Of a stretch of 64,000 nt of DNA, positions 20,994-28,887 are shown one piece after another. Every line of letters begins with the position of its first letter. Positions within the stretch are counted from its first letter, which is position 1. The notes beneath the pieces are model-generated. The model made no database searches. It worked only from the letters and a program-made list of their open reading frames with translations, and was not told where the DNA came from. The stretch is from Luteimonas terricola (lineage in GTDB: Bacteria; Pseudomonadota; Gammaproteobacteria; Xanthomonadales; Xanthomonadaceae), in contig NZ_SJRX01000001.1 in the NCBI RefSeq assembly GCF_004352845.1, positions 310,001-374,000 of the forward strand. The letters are read 5' to 3'. The translations under genes were made by a program, and so were the position numbers.

Positions 20994-23900
20994 CCGCTGG
21001 GCGCCGGGTCCACCGGGCGCGCGGGACGCTCGATCTCGACGCGTGCGGGCACGTGCAGGATGCGCAGTTCCGCTTCCTCCCACGTCGCCGGACGACCGTC
21101 GATGGTGGTTGCGCCCGGGGCATCGCCGTTCCATGGCCAGGGCAGCACCAGCCCACCCGGCGGCAGCTCGAGGCCGTCTTCGACCTCGAGCACGAGCACA
21201 TCGTCGTCGCGCTGGAACGAGTACGCCAGCGCCCCACCGGGCGTACGCAGGCCGCGGAGGCCGAAGCCCTGGCCGAACCAGTCCGCGGGCACCCCCGCGG
21301 CAAGCACGATGCTGTCGTCGGACTCGCGCACGTGGGCGAACATGTCCAGCGCCGAGCGCACGAAGTCCGAGGCCACCCAGGCATGCGGCAGGTCGCCGAG
21401 GAAGAAGGGCTTGCGCGGCGTCGGCGTCACCACTTCCGCCCACTGGTTCCACGTCGGCGGCGCGCGATCGGCCATGAACCAGTCGGTTGCAGCCCAGGCG
21501 CGTTCGCGCCAGCCCAGGCGCACGAAGGCCCCCACGTTGCGCCACTCGTAGGGCGTGTAGGCATCCCACTCGCGCTGGCCGTCGCCGCGCGCGACGAACT
21601 CGCGCCAGTAGCGCTCGAAGGTGTTGTGCAGGCGGTCGGCCGGCAGCTTGGCGAGTTCGCCGCCCGGCGCCAGGGCAATGGTGGTGGAGGTGGCGTCGAA
21701 GTCGCCGAGCTCGGCGGCGCCGGGAATGTAGTCGATGCCGTGGCGCGCGGCCGCGGCGTCCAGCGAGGCCATGAGGTCGGCGCGGAAGCGATCGCGGGAA
21801 GCGGCCATGCGCGCGGCATCGGCGGCCTTCCCGAGCGCTTCGGCCACCTGCACGGCATCCTTGTAGCCGCGCAGCGCCCAGAAGTTGTCCCAGTACGAGT
21901 GCATCGGCTTGGCCGAATAGCCCTCGTGGCTGATCGAGGCCGGCATCATTCCGTAGAAGGCGGGATCGATCGCGCGGTTGGCCTCGGTGCGCTCGCTCAG
22001 CGCCAGGACTTCCATGTACTCCCAGGCCGCGAGCACGTGCGGCCACATGCGTTCGAGGAAGGCGTCGTCGCCGGTGTAGCGCCAGTACTCGGCGATGTTG
22101 AAGATCAGCTCGCCGTGGCTGTCGTTCTCCGGCACCGGGTCGCTGCCGCGGTCGTCGACGCAGCACGGCACCTTGCCGTCGTCGAACTGGAACGGCGCAT
22201 ACCACTCGACGTAATCGCGCACGGCGTCGGCGCGCCCAAGGCGCAGCAGGCCTTCGGAGATCATCGCGCCGTCGCGGATCCAGCTGCGCGAGTACGAGCG
22301 CGTGCCCGGCTGCAATCGCGGGCCCACGCGCGAAATGAGCATGTGCGCCAGCGCCGTACGCAGGCTGTCGGCCAGGGCCTGCCCCTGCGGCGGCAGGTCC
22401 AGGCGCACCTGGTCGAGCTTGCCACGCCACTGCGCCGCGACCTGGCGCTGCAGCGCCTCGGCGTCCCACCAGCGCCGCGCAGGGGCGCTGCCACCGGTCA
22501 TCGGCACCATCACCTCGACGCTGCCGACCTCCCCCGGCCCCAGGCGCATGCGGTAGACCATGGCCGCCGATGCCAGCCCGGTGGGATCGTCCACCACGCG
22601 CGTGGTGGAAGGAAGCGTCCCGCTGGCCAGGTGCTGCACCACGTCCCCGGCATCGAAGGCCGACGCGAACGAGGCCTGCGGTATCTGCTTGGCGAACACC
22701 CGTGGCAAGCCCGCAACCGAAACCATGCCGCCGTCGACGGCGATGTCCTCGATCCGGCTCACACCGCCGATGGTGTTGAGGAACTGCGCCGGCGGGTTGA
22801 CCTGCAGCGGTCGCGTGGCAAGGGCAAGCTGGAGCTCCTGGGCGCGACCGCTGATATTGGCCAGGCGGTAGCGGAGCACCAGCTGCGAGTTCCTGGGCTC
22901 ACCGGTGGCGAACGCGGTGACGCGCAGCGAGAAATCGCGGTGGCGCCAGTCGACGCTCGGGATCGGCAGATAGCCATCCTGCAGCGACTGCCGCGGCGCG
23001 CCATCGGCCCAGCTGACAAGGCCGCCGTCGGCGATCACGAAGGGCTCGATGCTGAAGCCACCACGCGCGACTTCGACCGCGCCGTCCTCGCCGATCAGTC
23101 CCTGCTGCAGGCCACCATCGAGGCCGATGATCGTCCAGTAGGGCTGTTCGCTGCTGAAGCCACGCGGGAAACGCCCGCGAGGCAGGTCGGCGGCCACGGC
23201 GCGCACGAAATCGTTGGGATGCGCGCTGAATCCGAGCGGCTTGACCGCGGCCTCCGCCAGTGCGAATTCCGGACCGGGACCGGCAATGAAATCCAGCGCG
23301 ACGTAGCGTGCTTCGGATTCCGGCAGCGCGATCCAGTCGCGCCCGCCGTTGCCGGCATTCACCGCGCGGACGTTGCGCCACCCTGCCCCGTCGTCGGACA
23401 GCTGGACTCCATAGCGCGAAGCCTGCGCACCCGGCAGCCAGTCGAGCGACAGGCCGCCGAATTCGCGGATGCTGCCCAGGTCGAGCACAAGCCGCTGGCC
23501 GCCGGTGATCGCCGGCGCGCGCCAGGCGGTGGCGGCGTCGCCATCCACTGCCGAGGCGGCGTCGCCCGCGGTGGCCAAGCCCGTGGCCGTGAGCGGGCTG
23601 TCGTCGGCCGGCGCCAGTTCGCTGAACGTGAGTTGGTCGAAACATACCGAGCCCTGCCCACCGACGCGGTTGTACACCACGAACTCCAGCGTCGCGCTGG
23701 TGCGCAGCGTCGGATCCGGATCCGGTCCCCAGGCCTTCACGATGTGCCGGGCCTTGTGCCGCACGGGTGTCCAGCGCGCCGGCGGATCGACGGACGTCCG
23801 GTTGACCCACCACACATTGTCGCCGGTGGCGTCGACCAGCTTGAACTGCAGGTCGTTGGCCGGCGCGTCGCCGCGCAGGCGCAGGTCGAAGCGGTAGTTG

Positions 23901-24223
23901 CCGGGATAGTCGAGCGGCAATGCGCGCTGGATACCGGCGTGGCCGGAGACGCCGTTGAAGTCGTAGTCCAGGCACAGCGCACGCCCCTCGTCGCCCTCGG
24001 CGACGCGGATCGAGGCGCTGACCTGGTCCGAGGCCACCGTGCTCCAGGCAAGCGGGCTTTCGAAGTCATCGAGCAGGCGCGTGGAGATGGCCTCCTGCGC
24101 GACGGCCGGAACCGTCAGCAGGCATGCGGACAGCGCAAGCAGCGCCGCCGCGGCCCAACGCGCCCGCCGGCAGCGGCGCCCGGCACCGCGCCCGCAGGCC
24201 CGCACGGTCTCCTTGAAACCCAT
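20990..24223 (-). CDS. large secreted (alpha/alpha)6-barrel glycoside hydrolase-like protein with carbohydrate-binding modules
   Basis: The 1077-residue protein has a basic n-region, a hydrophobic core and AVAQEA, a Sec signal peptide cleaved near residue 34. It is followed by a beta-rich module (FESPLAWSTV to CFDQLTF, carbohydrate-binding-like) and a discoidin/F5/8C-type module (ASAVDGDAATAWRAP, LVLDLGSIREFGGLSLDW). A linker beta-domain comes next, and then a C-terminal helical barrel (about 600-960) with SYSRSWIRDGAMISEGLLR, VPENDSHGELIFNIAEYWRYTGD and NQWAEV. The WIRD pattern is shared with GH15/GH63-like barrels. I cannot assign a GH family or substrate. The ATG at 24223 has GAGGAG nine bases upstream. 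The neighbours are the GH144 enzyme and ABC importer, so a role in cutting or trimming the same glucan is likely. Confidence 0.85.
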   Translation of the reverse strand: MGFKETVRACGRGAGRRCRRARWAAAALLALSACLLTVPAVAQEAISTRLLDDFESPLAWSTVASDQVSASIRVAEGDEGRALCLDYDFNGVSGHAGIQRALPLDYPGNYRFDLRLRGDAPANDLQFKLVDATGDNVWWVNRTSVDPPARWTPVRHKARHIVKAWGPDPDPTLRTSATLEFVVYNRVGGQGSVCFDQLTFSELAPADDSPLTATGLATAGDAASAVDGDAATAWRAPAITGGQRLVLDLGSIREFGGLSLDWLPGAQASRYGVQLSDDGAGWRNVRAVNAGNGGRDWIALPESEARYVALDFIAGPGPEFALAEAAVKPLGFSAHPNDFVRAVAADLPRGRFPRGFSSEQPYWTIIGLDGGLQQGLIGEDGAVEVARGGFSIEPFVIADGGLVSWADGAPRQSLQDGYLPIPSVDWRHRDFSLRVTAFATGEPRNSQLVLRYRLANISGRAQELQLALATRPLQVNPPAQFLNTIGGVSRIEDIAVDGGMVSVAGLPRVFAKQIPQASFASAFDAGDVVQHLASGTLPSTTRVVDDPTGLASAAMVYRMRLGPGEVGSVEVMVPMTGGSAPARRWWDAEALQRQVAAQWRGKLDQVRLDLPPQGQALADSLRTALAHMLISRVGPRLQPGTRSYSRSWIRDGAMISEGLLRLGRADAVRDYVEWYAPFQFDDGKVPCCVDDRGSDPVPENDSHGELIFNIAEYWRYTGDDAFLERMWPHVLAAWEYMEVLALSERTEANRAIDPAFYGMMPASISHEGYSAKPMHSYWDNFWALRGYKDAVQVAEALGKAADAARMAASRDRFRADLMASLDAAAARHGIDYIPGAAELGDFDATSTTIALAPGGELAKLPADRLHNTFERYWREFVARGDGQREWDAYTPYEWRNVGAFVRLGWRERAWAATDWFMADRAPPTWNQWAEVVTPTPRKPFFLGDLPHAWVASDFVRSALDMFAHVRESDDSIVLAAGVPADWFGQGFGLRGLRTPGGALAYSFQRDDDVLVLEVEDGLELPPGGLVLPWPWNGDAPGATTIDGRPATWEEAELRILHVPARVEIERPARPVDPAPSG

Positions 24224-24236
24224 CACCCGCATCTCC

Positions 24237-25073
24237 TCAGCCCTTGACGCTGCCCAGCAACAGCCCCTGCATGTAATAGCGCTGCAGCGCCAGGAACAAC
24301 AGCAGCACCGGGAGCACCGTGACCACGGCACCGGCCATCATCATCTCAACGTCCATGATGTGTTCGCGCGACAGCGCGGCCAGCGCCACCGGCAGCGTGT
24401 ACTGCTGCTGCTCGGCAAGCACGATCAGCGGCCACATGAAATCGTTCCACGCAGCCATGAAGGTGAAGATCGCCAGCGTCACCAGCACCGGCTTCAGCAT
24501 CGGCAGCACGACCTGGAAGAAGATCCGCAGTTCGCCGGCGCCGTCGATGCGCGCAGCCTCGATCAGCGCGTCCGGGATCGAGCGCGCGTACTGCCGCACC
24601 AGGAAGATCCCGAACACGCCCGCCAGCGCCGGAACCACCACGCCGCCCAGGCTGTTGACCAGTCCCAGCTCCTTCATCAGCAGGAACAGGGGCAGCATCG
24701 CCACCTGCGCCGGGACCACCAGCGCCGCCAGCATCAGCTGGAACAGCCGCTCGCGGCCGCGGAAGCGCAGCTTGGCGAAGGCATAGCCGGCGGCGGTGTT
24801 GACCAGCAGCGAGCCGAGCGTGATCGCAAACGACACGACGAGGCTGTTGCCGAACGCGCGGCCGAACCCGGTGCGCGCGAACAGCTCCCGGTAGTTGTCG
24901 AGCGTGACCGCGGCCGGGAGCAGCGGCGGCGGAAAGCGGCTGGCCTCGCCCATCGGCATGAACGACACCGAGACCATCCAAGCCAGCGGTGCCAGCGCCA
25001 GCAGCGCGAACAGCGCCAGCGCGCCGTTGACCAGCAGCAGCTGCAGCCGCGAGCCACCCACCGGCCTGCTCAT
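24237..25073 (-). CDS. carbohydrate ABC transporter permease (MalG type)
   Basis: Inner-membrane permease of a sugar importer. The 278-residue protein has six predicted spans and the cytoplasmic EAA loop EAARIDGAGELRIFFQVVLP (about 172-191) that contacts the ATPase. It overlaps the upstream permease by four bases (ATGA), and the hydrolase start follows its stop by 13 bases. It works with the MalF-type permease and the lipoprotein binding protein; the ATPase is encoded 7 kb away at 16831-17952. Confidence 0.94.
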   Translation of the reverse strand: MSRPVGGSRLQLLLVNGALALFALLALAPLAWMVSVSFMPMGEASRFPPPLLPAAVTLDNYRELFARTGFGRAFGNSLVVSFAITLGSLLVNTAAGYAFAKLRFRGRERLFQLMLAALVVPAQVAMLPLFLLMKELGLVNSLGGVVVPALAGVFGIFLVRQYARSIPDALIEAARIDGAGELRIFFQVVLPMLKPVLVTLAIFTFMAAWNDFMWPLIVLAEQQQYTLPVALAALSREHIMDVEMMMAGAVVTVLPVLLLFLALQRYYMQGLLLGSVKG

Positions 25074-25948
25074 ACCAGGTCCCGCTTGCGGCCGGCGCGC
25101 AGCAGCAGCGTGGTCGCGCCCAGGATCACCAGGAACAGCATGAACGCGACCGCCGACGCGCGGCCGAGGTTCCACCACTTGAAGCCTTCCTCGAACATGA
25201 AGTACAGCACGCTCACCGTGGACTGCAGCGGATCGCCCCGGGTCATCACGTAGGGTTCGGCGAAGAGCTGGAAGTAACCCGACACCGTGATCACCGACAC
25301 CACCAGCAGCACCGGCCCCAGGGACGGCAGGGTGATGTGGAGGATCTGCCGCCAGGTCGACGCGCCGTCGATGCGCGCGGCCTCGTAGAGTTCGCGCGGG
25401 ACCGCCTGCAGGCCGGCGAGCAGGATCACCATGTTGTAGCCGAAGTTCTTCCACACCGCGAAGCCGATGATCGTCGGCATCGCCCACAGCGGGTCGCCCA
25501 GCCAGTCGATCGGCGCGATGCCGATGTGCCCCAACGCCCAGTTCACCAGGCCATAGCTGGTGTGGAAGAGGTAGCGCCAGATCACCGCTACCGCCACCAG
25601 GGTGGTCACCACCGGCGCGAACAGCGCGGTGCGGAAGAAGGCCCTGGCACGCGCCAGTCCGGAGTCGAGCAGCAGCGCCGCGGCCAGCGAGACCGCGATC
25701 GACAGCGGCACCCCGACGACGACGAAGTAGGTGGTGTTCCACAGCGCCTTCCAGAAGATCGGCGTACGCAGCAGCTCGATGTAGTTGTCGAACGCGACAA
25801 AACGCAGGTGGTCTGGATCGGCCAGTGCGTAGAGGTCGAAGTCGGTCAGGCTCAACAGCAGTGCCGATGCCACCGGCAGCGCGAAGAACACGCCCAGCAC
25901 GAGCAGCGCCGGCGCCACGAACATCCATCCGGCGATGCCGGCGCGCAT
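25070..25948 (-). CDS. carbohydrate ABC transporter permease (MalF type)
   Basis: Second inner-membrane permease of the sugar importer. The 292-residue protein has an N-terminal span (AGIAGWMFVAPALLVLGVFF) and five more, with EAA loop EAARIDGASTWRQILHITLP (about 189-208). The periplasmic P2 loop of E. coli MalF is absent, as in most oligosaccharide systems. The ATG at 25948 shares one base with the binding-protein stop (TGATG), and its own stop overlaps the next permease by four bases, so stoichiometry is probably maintained by coupling. Confidence 0.94.
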   Translation of the reverse strand: MRAGIAGWMFVAPALLVLGVFFALPVASALLLSLTDFDLYALADPDHLRFVAFDNYIELLRTPIFWKALWNTTYFVVVGVPLSIAVSLAAALLLDSGLARARAFFRTALFAPVVTTLVAVAVIWRYLFHTSYGLVNWALGHIGIAPIDWLGDPLWAMPTIIGFAVWKNFGYNMVILLAGLQAVPRELYEAARIDGASTWRQILHITLPSLGPVLLVVSVITVSGYFQLFAEPYVMTRGDPLQSTVSVLYFMFEEGFKWWNLGRASAVAFMLFLVILGATTLLLRAGRKRDLV

Positions 25949-27243
25949 CAGCGTCCCTCCTGTTCGACGATCCAGCGGCGCTTGGCGAGGATCGCGTCGA
26001 CGCTGGCGTCGAGCTGCCGCACGGCCTGGTCCTGCGGCAGCCCCCCGCGTACCACGCGCTCGGTCACCAGGCGGATCTCCTGCGCGATGCGCTCCCATTC
26101 CAGCACCTTGGGCGTGGGGCGCACGCGCTCCAGCTGGTCGCGGAAGGCCGCGGCCAGCGGATCATCGGCCAGCTCGGGGTGCTCCCAGGTGCTGCGCCGC
26201 GGCGGCAGGTTGCCGCTGAGGGCATGGAAGCGCCGCTGCACCTCGGGCCGCGACAGGTACTCCACCAGCAGCCACGCCGCGTCGGCGTGCGCACCGCCCC
26301 GCGGCAGCACCAGGCTGGTGCCGCCGGCGATCCCCGCGCCCGGACCGTCCGGGCCGGGCAGCGGCATCGTGCCCCACTGGTCGGCCAGCCCAGGTGGCGC
26401 GCGCCGGCGGAACTCGCGGATATTCCAGGGACCCGAGAGGTAGAAGGCGTTGAAGCCACGGAAGAACTCGTCCCAGACGTTGGAGATCTGGGTTTCCGAC
26501 AGCACCGGCGCCCAGCCCTCCTCGAACATCCTGGCGTAGAAGGCCAATGTCTCGCGAAAGCCGTCGCTCTGGAAATTCCCTCGGGTGCCGTTGTCGCGCA
26601 GCAGCGGATCGGGCTGCTGCAACGCGAGCGAGAGCTGCGGTTCGAACTCGTTGAGCGGCAGCAGGATGGCGTAACGCCCGGGGCCGACGTGGCGCTGGAT
26701 CGCTTCCATCGCCGATGCCCACTCGTCCCAGGTGCGAAGCGGCACGGCGACACCGGCATCGCGCAGGATGTCCTTGCGGTAGAACAGCAGCCGCGTGTCC
26801 ACGTACCAGGGCACGCCGAGCACCTCGTCATCGACGACATTCGTGTCCCGGATCCCCGGGAAATAATCGCCTGCATCGATGGTGGCCGAGGCGTCGATCC
26901 GCGCCCCCAGCGGCTCCAGCGCGTCGAGCGCGGCGAACTCGGGGATCCAGGTGTTGCCCAACTGCAGCAGGTCGGGCATCGCATCGGCGGCATAGGCCGT
27001 CAGCAGCTTCTCGTGCGCGGCCGTCCATGGGATCGCCTGCAGCTCCACGCGCAGCTGCGGATGCTCGCGCTGGAAGTCCGGCAGCAGCGTCGCAACGATC
27101 TCGGCCTCGCGGCCCATGGCCCAGAAGCGGATCGTGGTCGTCCCGTCGTCGACCTTGCGCGCGCAGCCGGCGACCAGGGCGCCCAGCACCACCAGCGCGA
27201 GCAGCAGCGCGGCATGGACACCGCGGGGACGGGACTGCGACAT
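25948..27243 (-). CDS. sugar ABC transporter substrate-binding lipoprotein
   Basis: Periplasmic solute receptor of the importer. The 431-residue protein has a lipoprotein signal peptide with lipobox LVAGC (Cys27) and a cluster B/MalE-type fold. Typical motifs are TTIRFWAMGREAEIV near the start, PDLLQLGNTWIPEFAALDALEPL, VPWYVDTRLLFYRKDILRDAGV, SGPWNIREFRRRAP and AAWLLVEYLSRPEVQRRFH. The start lies six bases after the GH144 stop. Ligand identity cannot be read from sequence; the neighbouring endo-glucanase suggests beta-1,2-glucooligosaccharides. Confidence 0.93.
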   Translation of the reverse strand: MSQSRPRGVHAALLLALVVLGALVAGCARKVDDGTTTIRFWAMGREAEIVATLLPDFQREHPQLRVELQAIPWTAAHEKLLTAYAADAMPDLLQLGNTWIPEFAALDALEPLGARIDASATIDAGDYFPGIRDTNVVDDEVLGVPWYVDTRLLFYRKDILRDAGVAVPLRTWDEWASAMEAIQRHVGPGRYAILLPLNEFEPQLSLALQQPDPLLRDNGTRGNFQSDGFRETLAFYARMFEEGWAPVLSETQISNVWDEFFRGFNAFYLSGPWNIREFRRRAPPGLADQWGTMPLPGPDGPGAGIAGGTSLVLPRGGAHADAAWLLVEYLSRPEVQRRFHALSGNLPPRRSTWEHPELADDPLAAAFRDQLERVRPTPKVLEWERIAQEIRLVTERVVRGGLPQDQAVRQLDASVDAILAKRRWIVEQEGR

Positions 27244-27249
27244 GCCGCG

Positions 27250-28884
27250 TCAGCCCCCGCGCGGCGGGGCAACTGTGGACGTCCGGTCCGCTTCGGGCGC
27301 TTCGGCCGCGTCGTCCACTTCATCCGTGGCGTCCGCTGCGCCCGCTTCGTCGGCCGCTCGATCCAGCGCCTCCGCCTCATCCTGTGCCTGCAGCTCCGCC
27401 AGCCAGCCGCCGGTGAATCCCGCGCGCTCCAGGCCCCTGCGAATGTGCGGGTTGCGCTTCATGACGTCCCAGACGAAGTCGTTCCGGTAGTTCGCGATCC
27501 CGATCAGGATCGGCCCCTGGTCGATGCCGATGTAGTCGCTGGCCACCCAGCCCTTGTCGGGAACGATGCGGCCGGTCTTGAGCGGGATGTCGTAATCGAA
27601 GCTCGGATTGAAGGAGTCCAGGAAGCCGTAGCTGGAGAACAGGTACTCGCCGTACTGCTCCACCAGGGCGCGGGTGGCCGGGATCACGATTTCGGGCGCG
27701 TACGGCAGCGAGCCGATCGCCGCGGTCGGCGCGATGGTGCCGTCGTCGAAGGCCACCGCGATCCCCGCACCGCGTGCGCTGTAGTGGCGGAACCCGCGCA
27801 GCGTGCCCTCGTAGACCTGGTCGGTGCGCTGCGGACCGTCGCTTGCGGTCAGCCCCCAGATGTCGGCCCCGTAGCCCTTCCAACCCATCGGGTTCTCGAT
27901 CGCATAGGAACGCTGGGCGTAGGTCGCGCGCCGCGAGTTCTCGAAGTAGTCGATGCCGCGTCCGCGCATGTAGGCGTCGCGGATGCCACGGAAGTCGATC
28001 CAGGCGTGGCTGTACTGGTGGCCGAAGTGCGGCGCGAAGCTCAGGTACTCCTGGCCCTGGAAAATGCCCCAGCTGTCGTCGTAGGTCTGCGTCCAGGTCG
28101 TCCATGCCTCGGGCTCCACCGGGTACGTCGGCGAGCCCAGCGCCAGGATGTAGACCAGCATGGCCTCGTCGTAGCCGGTCCAGTCGTGCTCGATGAAGCC
28201 ACGCTCGGGATACCAGCCCATCGAGATCAGCGGCGGCCGCTGCTGCAGCCAGGGCCATTCGATGCGCCGGTAGAGCTCCTCGGCGACCTCGCGGATGCGC
28301 TGCTCGCGCGGGTCGTCGCCGTCGTAGTAGCTCTGCGCGAACAGCACGCCGAGCATCATCAGCCCGGTATCGACGCTCGACAGCTCCACCCAGGGCTCGT
28401 AGCGGTGCCCGCTGCGCATGTCGAGGAAGTGGTAGAAGAAGCCGCGATGGCCGATGGTGCCGGTCTCCTCCGGCCCCTGCGGCGACTCGAGCAGGAACTC
28501 CAGCGTCAACAGCGTGCGGTCGACCGCCTGGCGCCGGCCGATCCAGCCGTTCTCGATGCCCACCGGATACGCGGTCAGCGCGAAGCCGATCGCCGCCACG
28601 CTCGCGAACGGCCGCGACGGGAAACGGTCGGGCGTCATGCCGTTGCGCTCGTCTGTGGTGTCCCAGAAGAACTGGAAGGTGCGCTTTTCAATGTCGCGGA
28701 ACAGCGGCGGCAGCGGCTCCTGCGCGGGCGGCGCGGCATCGGGGGGCGGCGGCGCGGTGACCATCACCTCCTCGATCGGACCCGGCCGCGGCGGCTCGAC
28801 CTCCTGCTGCTGCTCGCGCCCGCAGGCGGCGAGCAACATCAGGGCAAGAACGGGAAAACAGCTGCGGATCCAGGGTCGGGGCAT
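27250..28884 (-). CDS. GH144 (glycoamylase-domain) lipoprotein, probable endo-beta-1,2-glucanase
   Basis: Characterised members of GH144 (Pfam Glycoamylase) are endo-beta-1,2-glucanases that release sophorose-type oligomers. The 544-residue protein has a lipobox LLAAC (Cys21), a Pro/Glu-rich spacer (about 24-58) and a single (alpha/alpha)6 barrel. The barrel carries TFQFFWDTTDERNGMTPDR, AIGFALTAYPVGIENGWI, GHRGFFYHFLDMRSG, SSVDTGLMMLGVL, FIEHDWTGYDEAMLVYILALGS, FGHQYSHAWIDFRGI and SDGPQRTDQ. The last 45 residues form an unusual acidic Ala-rich tail. Three bases separate it from the TonB receptor stop. As an outer-membrane-anchored or periplasmic enzyme it would cut glucan before ABC import. 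Older annotations as glucoamylase are a misnomer. Confidence 0.88.
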   Translation of the reverse strand: MPRPWIRSCFPVLALMLLAACGREQQQEVEPPRPGPIEEVMVTAPPPPDAAPPAQEPLPPLFRDIEKRTFQFFWDTTDERNGMTPDRFPSRPFASVAAIGFALTAYPVGIENGWIGRRQAVDRTLLTLEFLLESPQGPEETGTIGHRGFFYHFLDMRSGHRYEPWVELSSVDTGLMMLGVLFAQSYYDGDDPREQRIREVAEELYRRIEWPWLQQRPPLISMGWYPERGFIEHDWTGYDEAMLVYILALGSPTYPVEPEAWTTWTQTYDDSWGIFQGQEYLSFAPHFGHQYSHAWIDFRGIRDAYMRGRGIDYFENSRRATYAQRSYAIENPMGWKGYGADIWGLTASDGPQRTDQVYEGTLRGFRHYSARGAGIAVAFDDGTIAPTAAIGSLPYAPEIVIPATRALVEQYGEYLFSSYGFLDSFNPSFDYDIPLKTGRIVPDKGWVASDYIGIDQGPILIGIANYRNDFVWDVMKRNPHIRRGLERAGFTGGWLAELQAQDEAEALDRAADEAGAADATDEVDDAAEAPEADRTSTVAPPRGG

Positions 28885-28887
28885 GGC

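Noticed and set aside
27250..28884. Glucoamylase (starch-degrading) as the product name
   Set aside because: The glycoamylase Pfam name is historical; the sequence fits GH144, whose characterised members act on beta-1,2-glucan, not starch.
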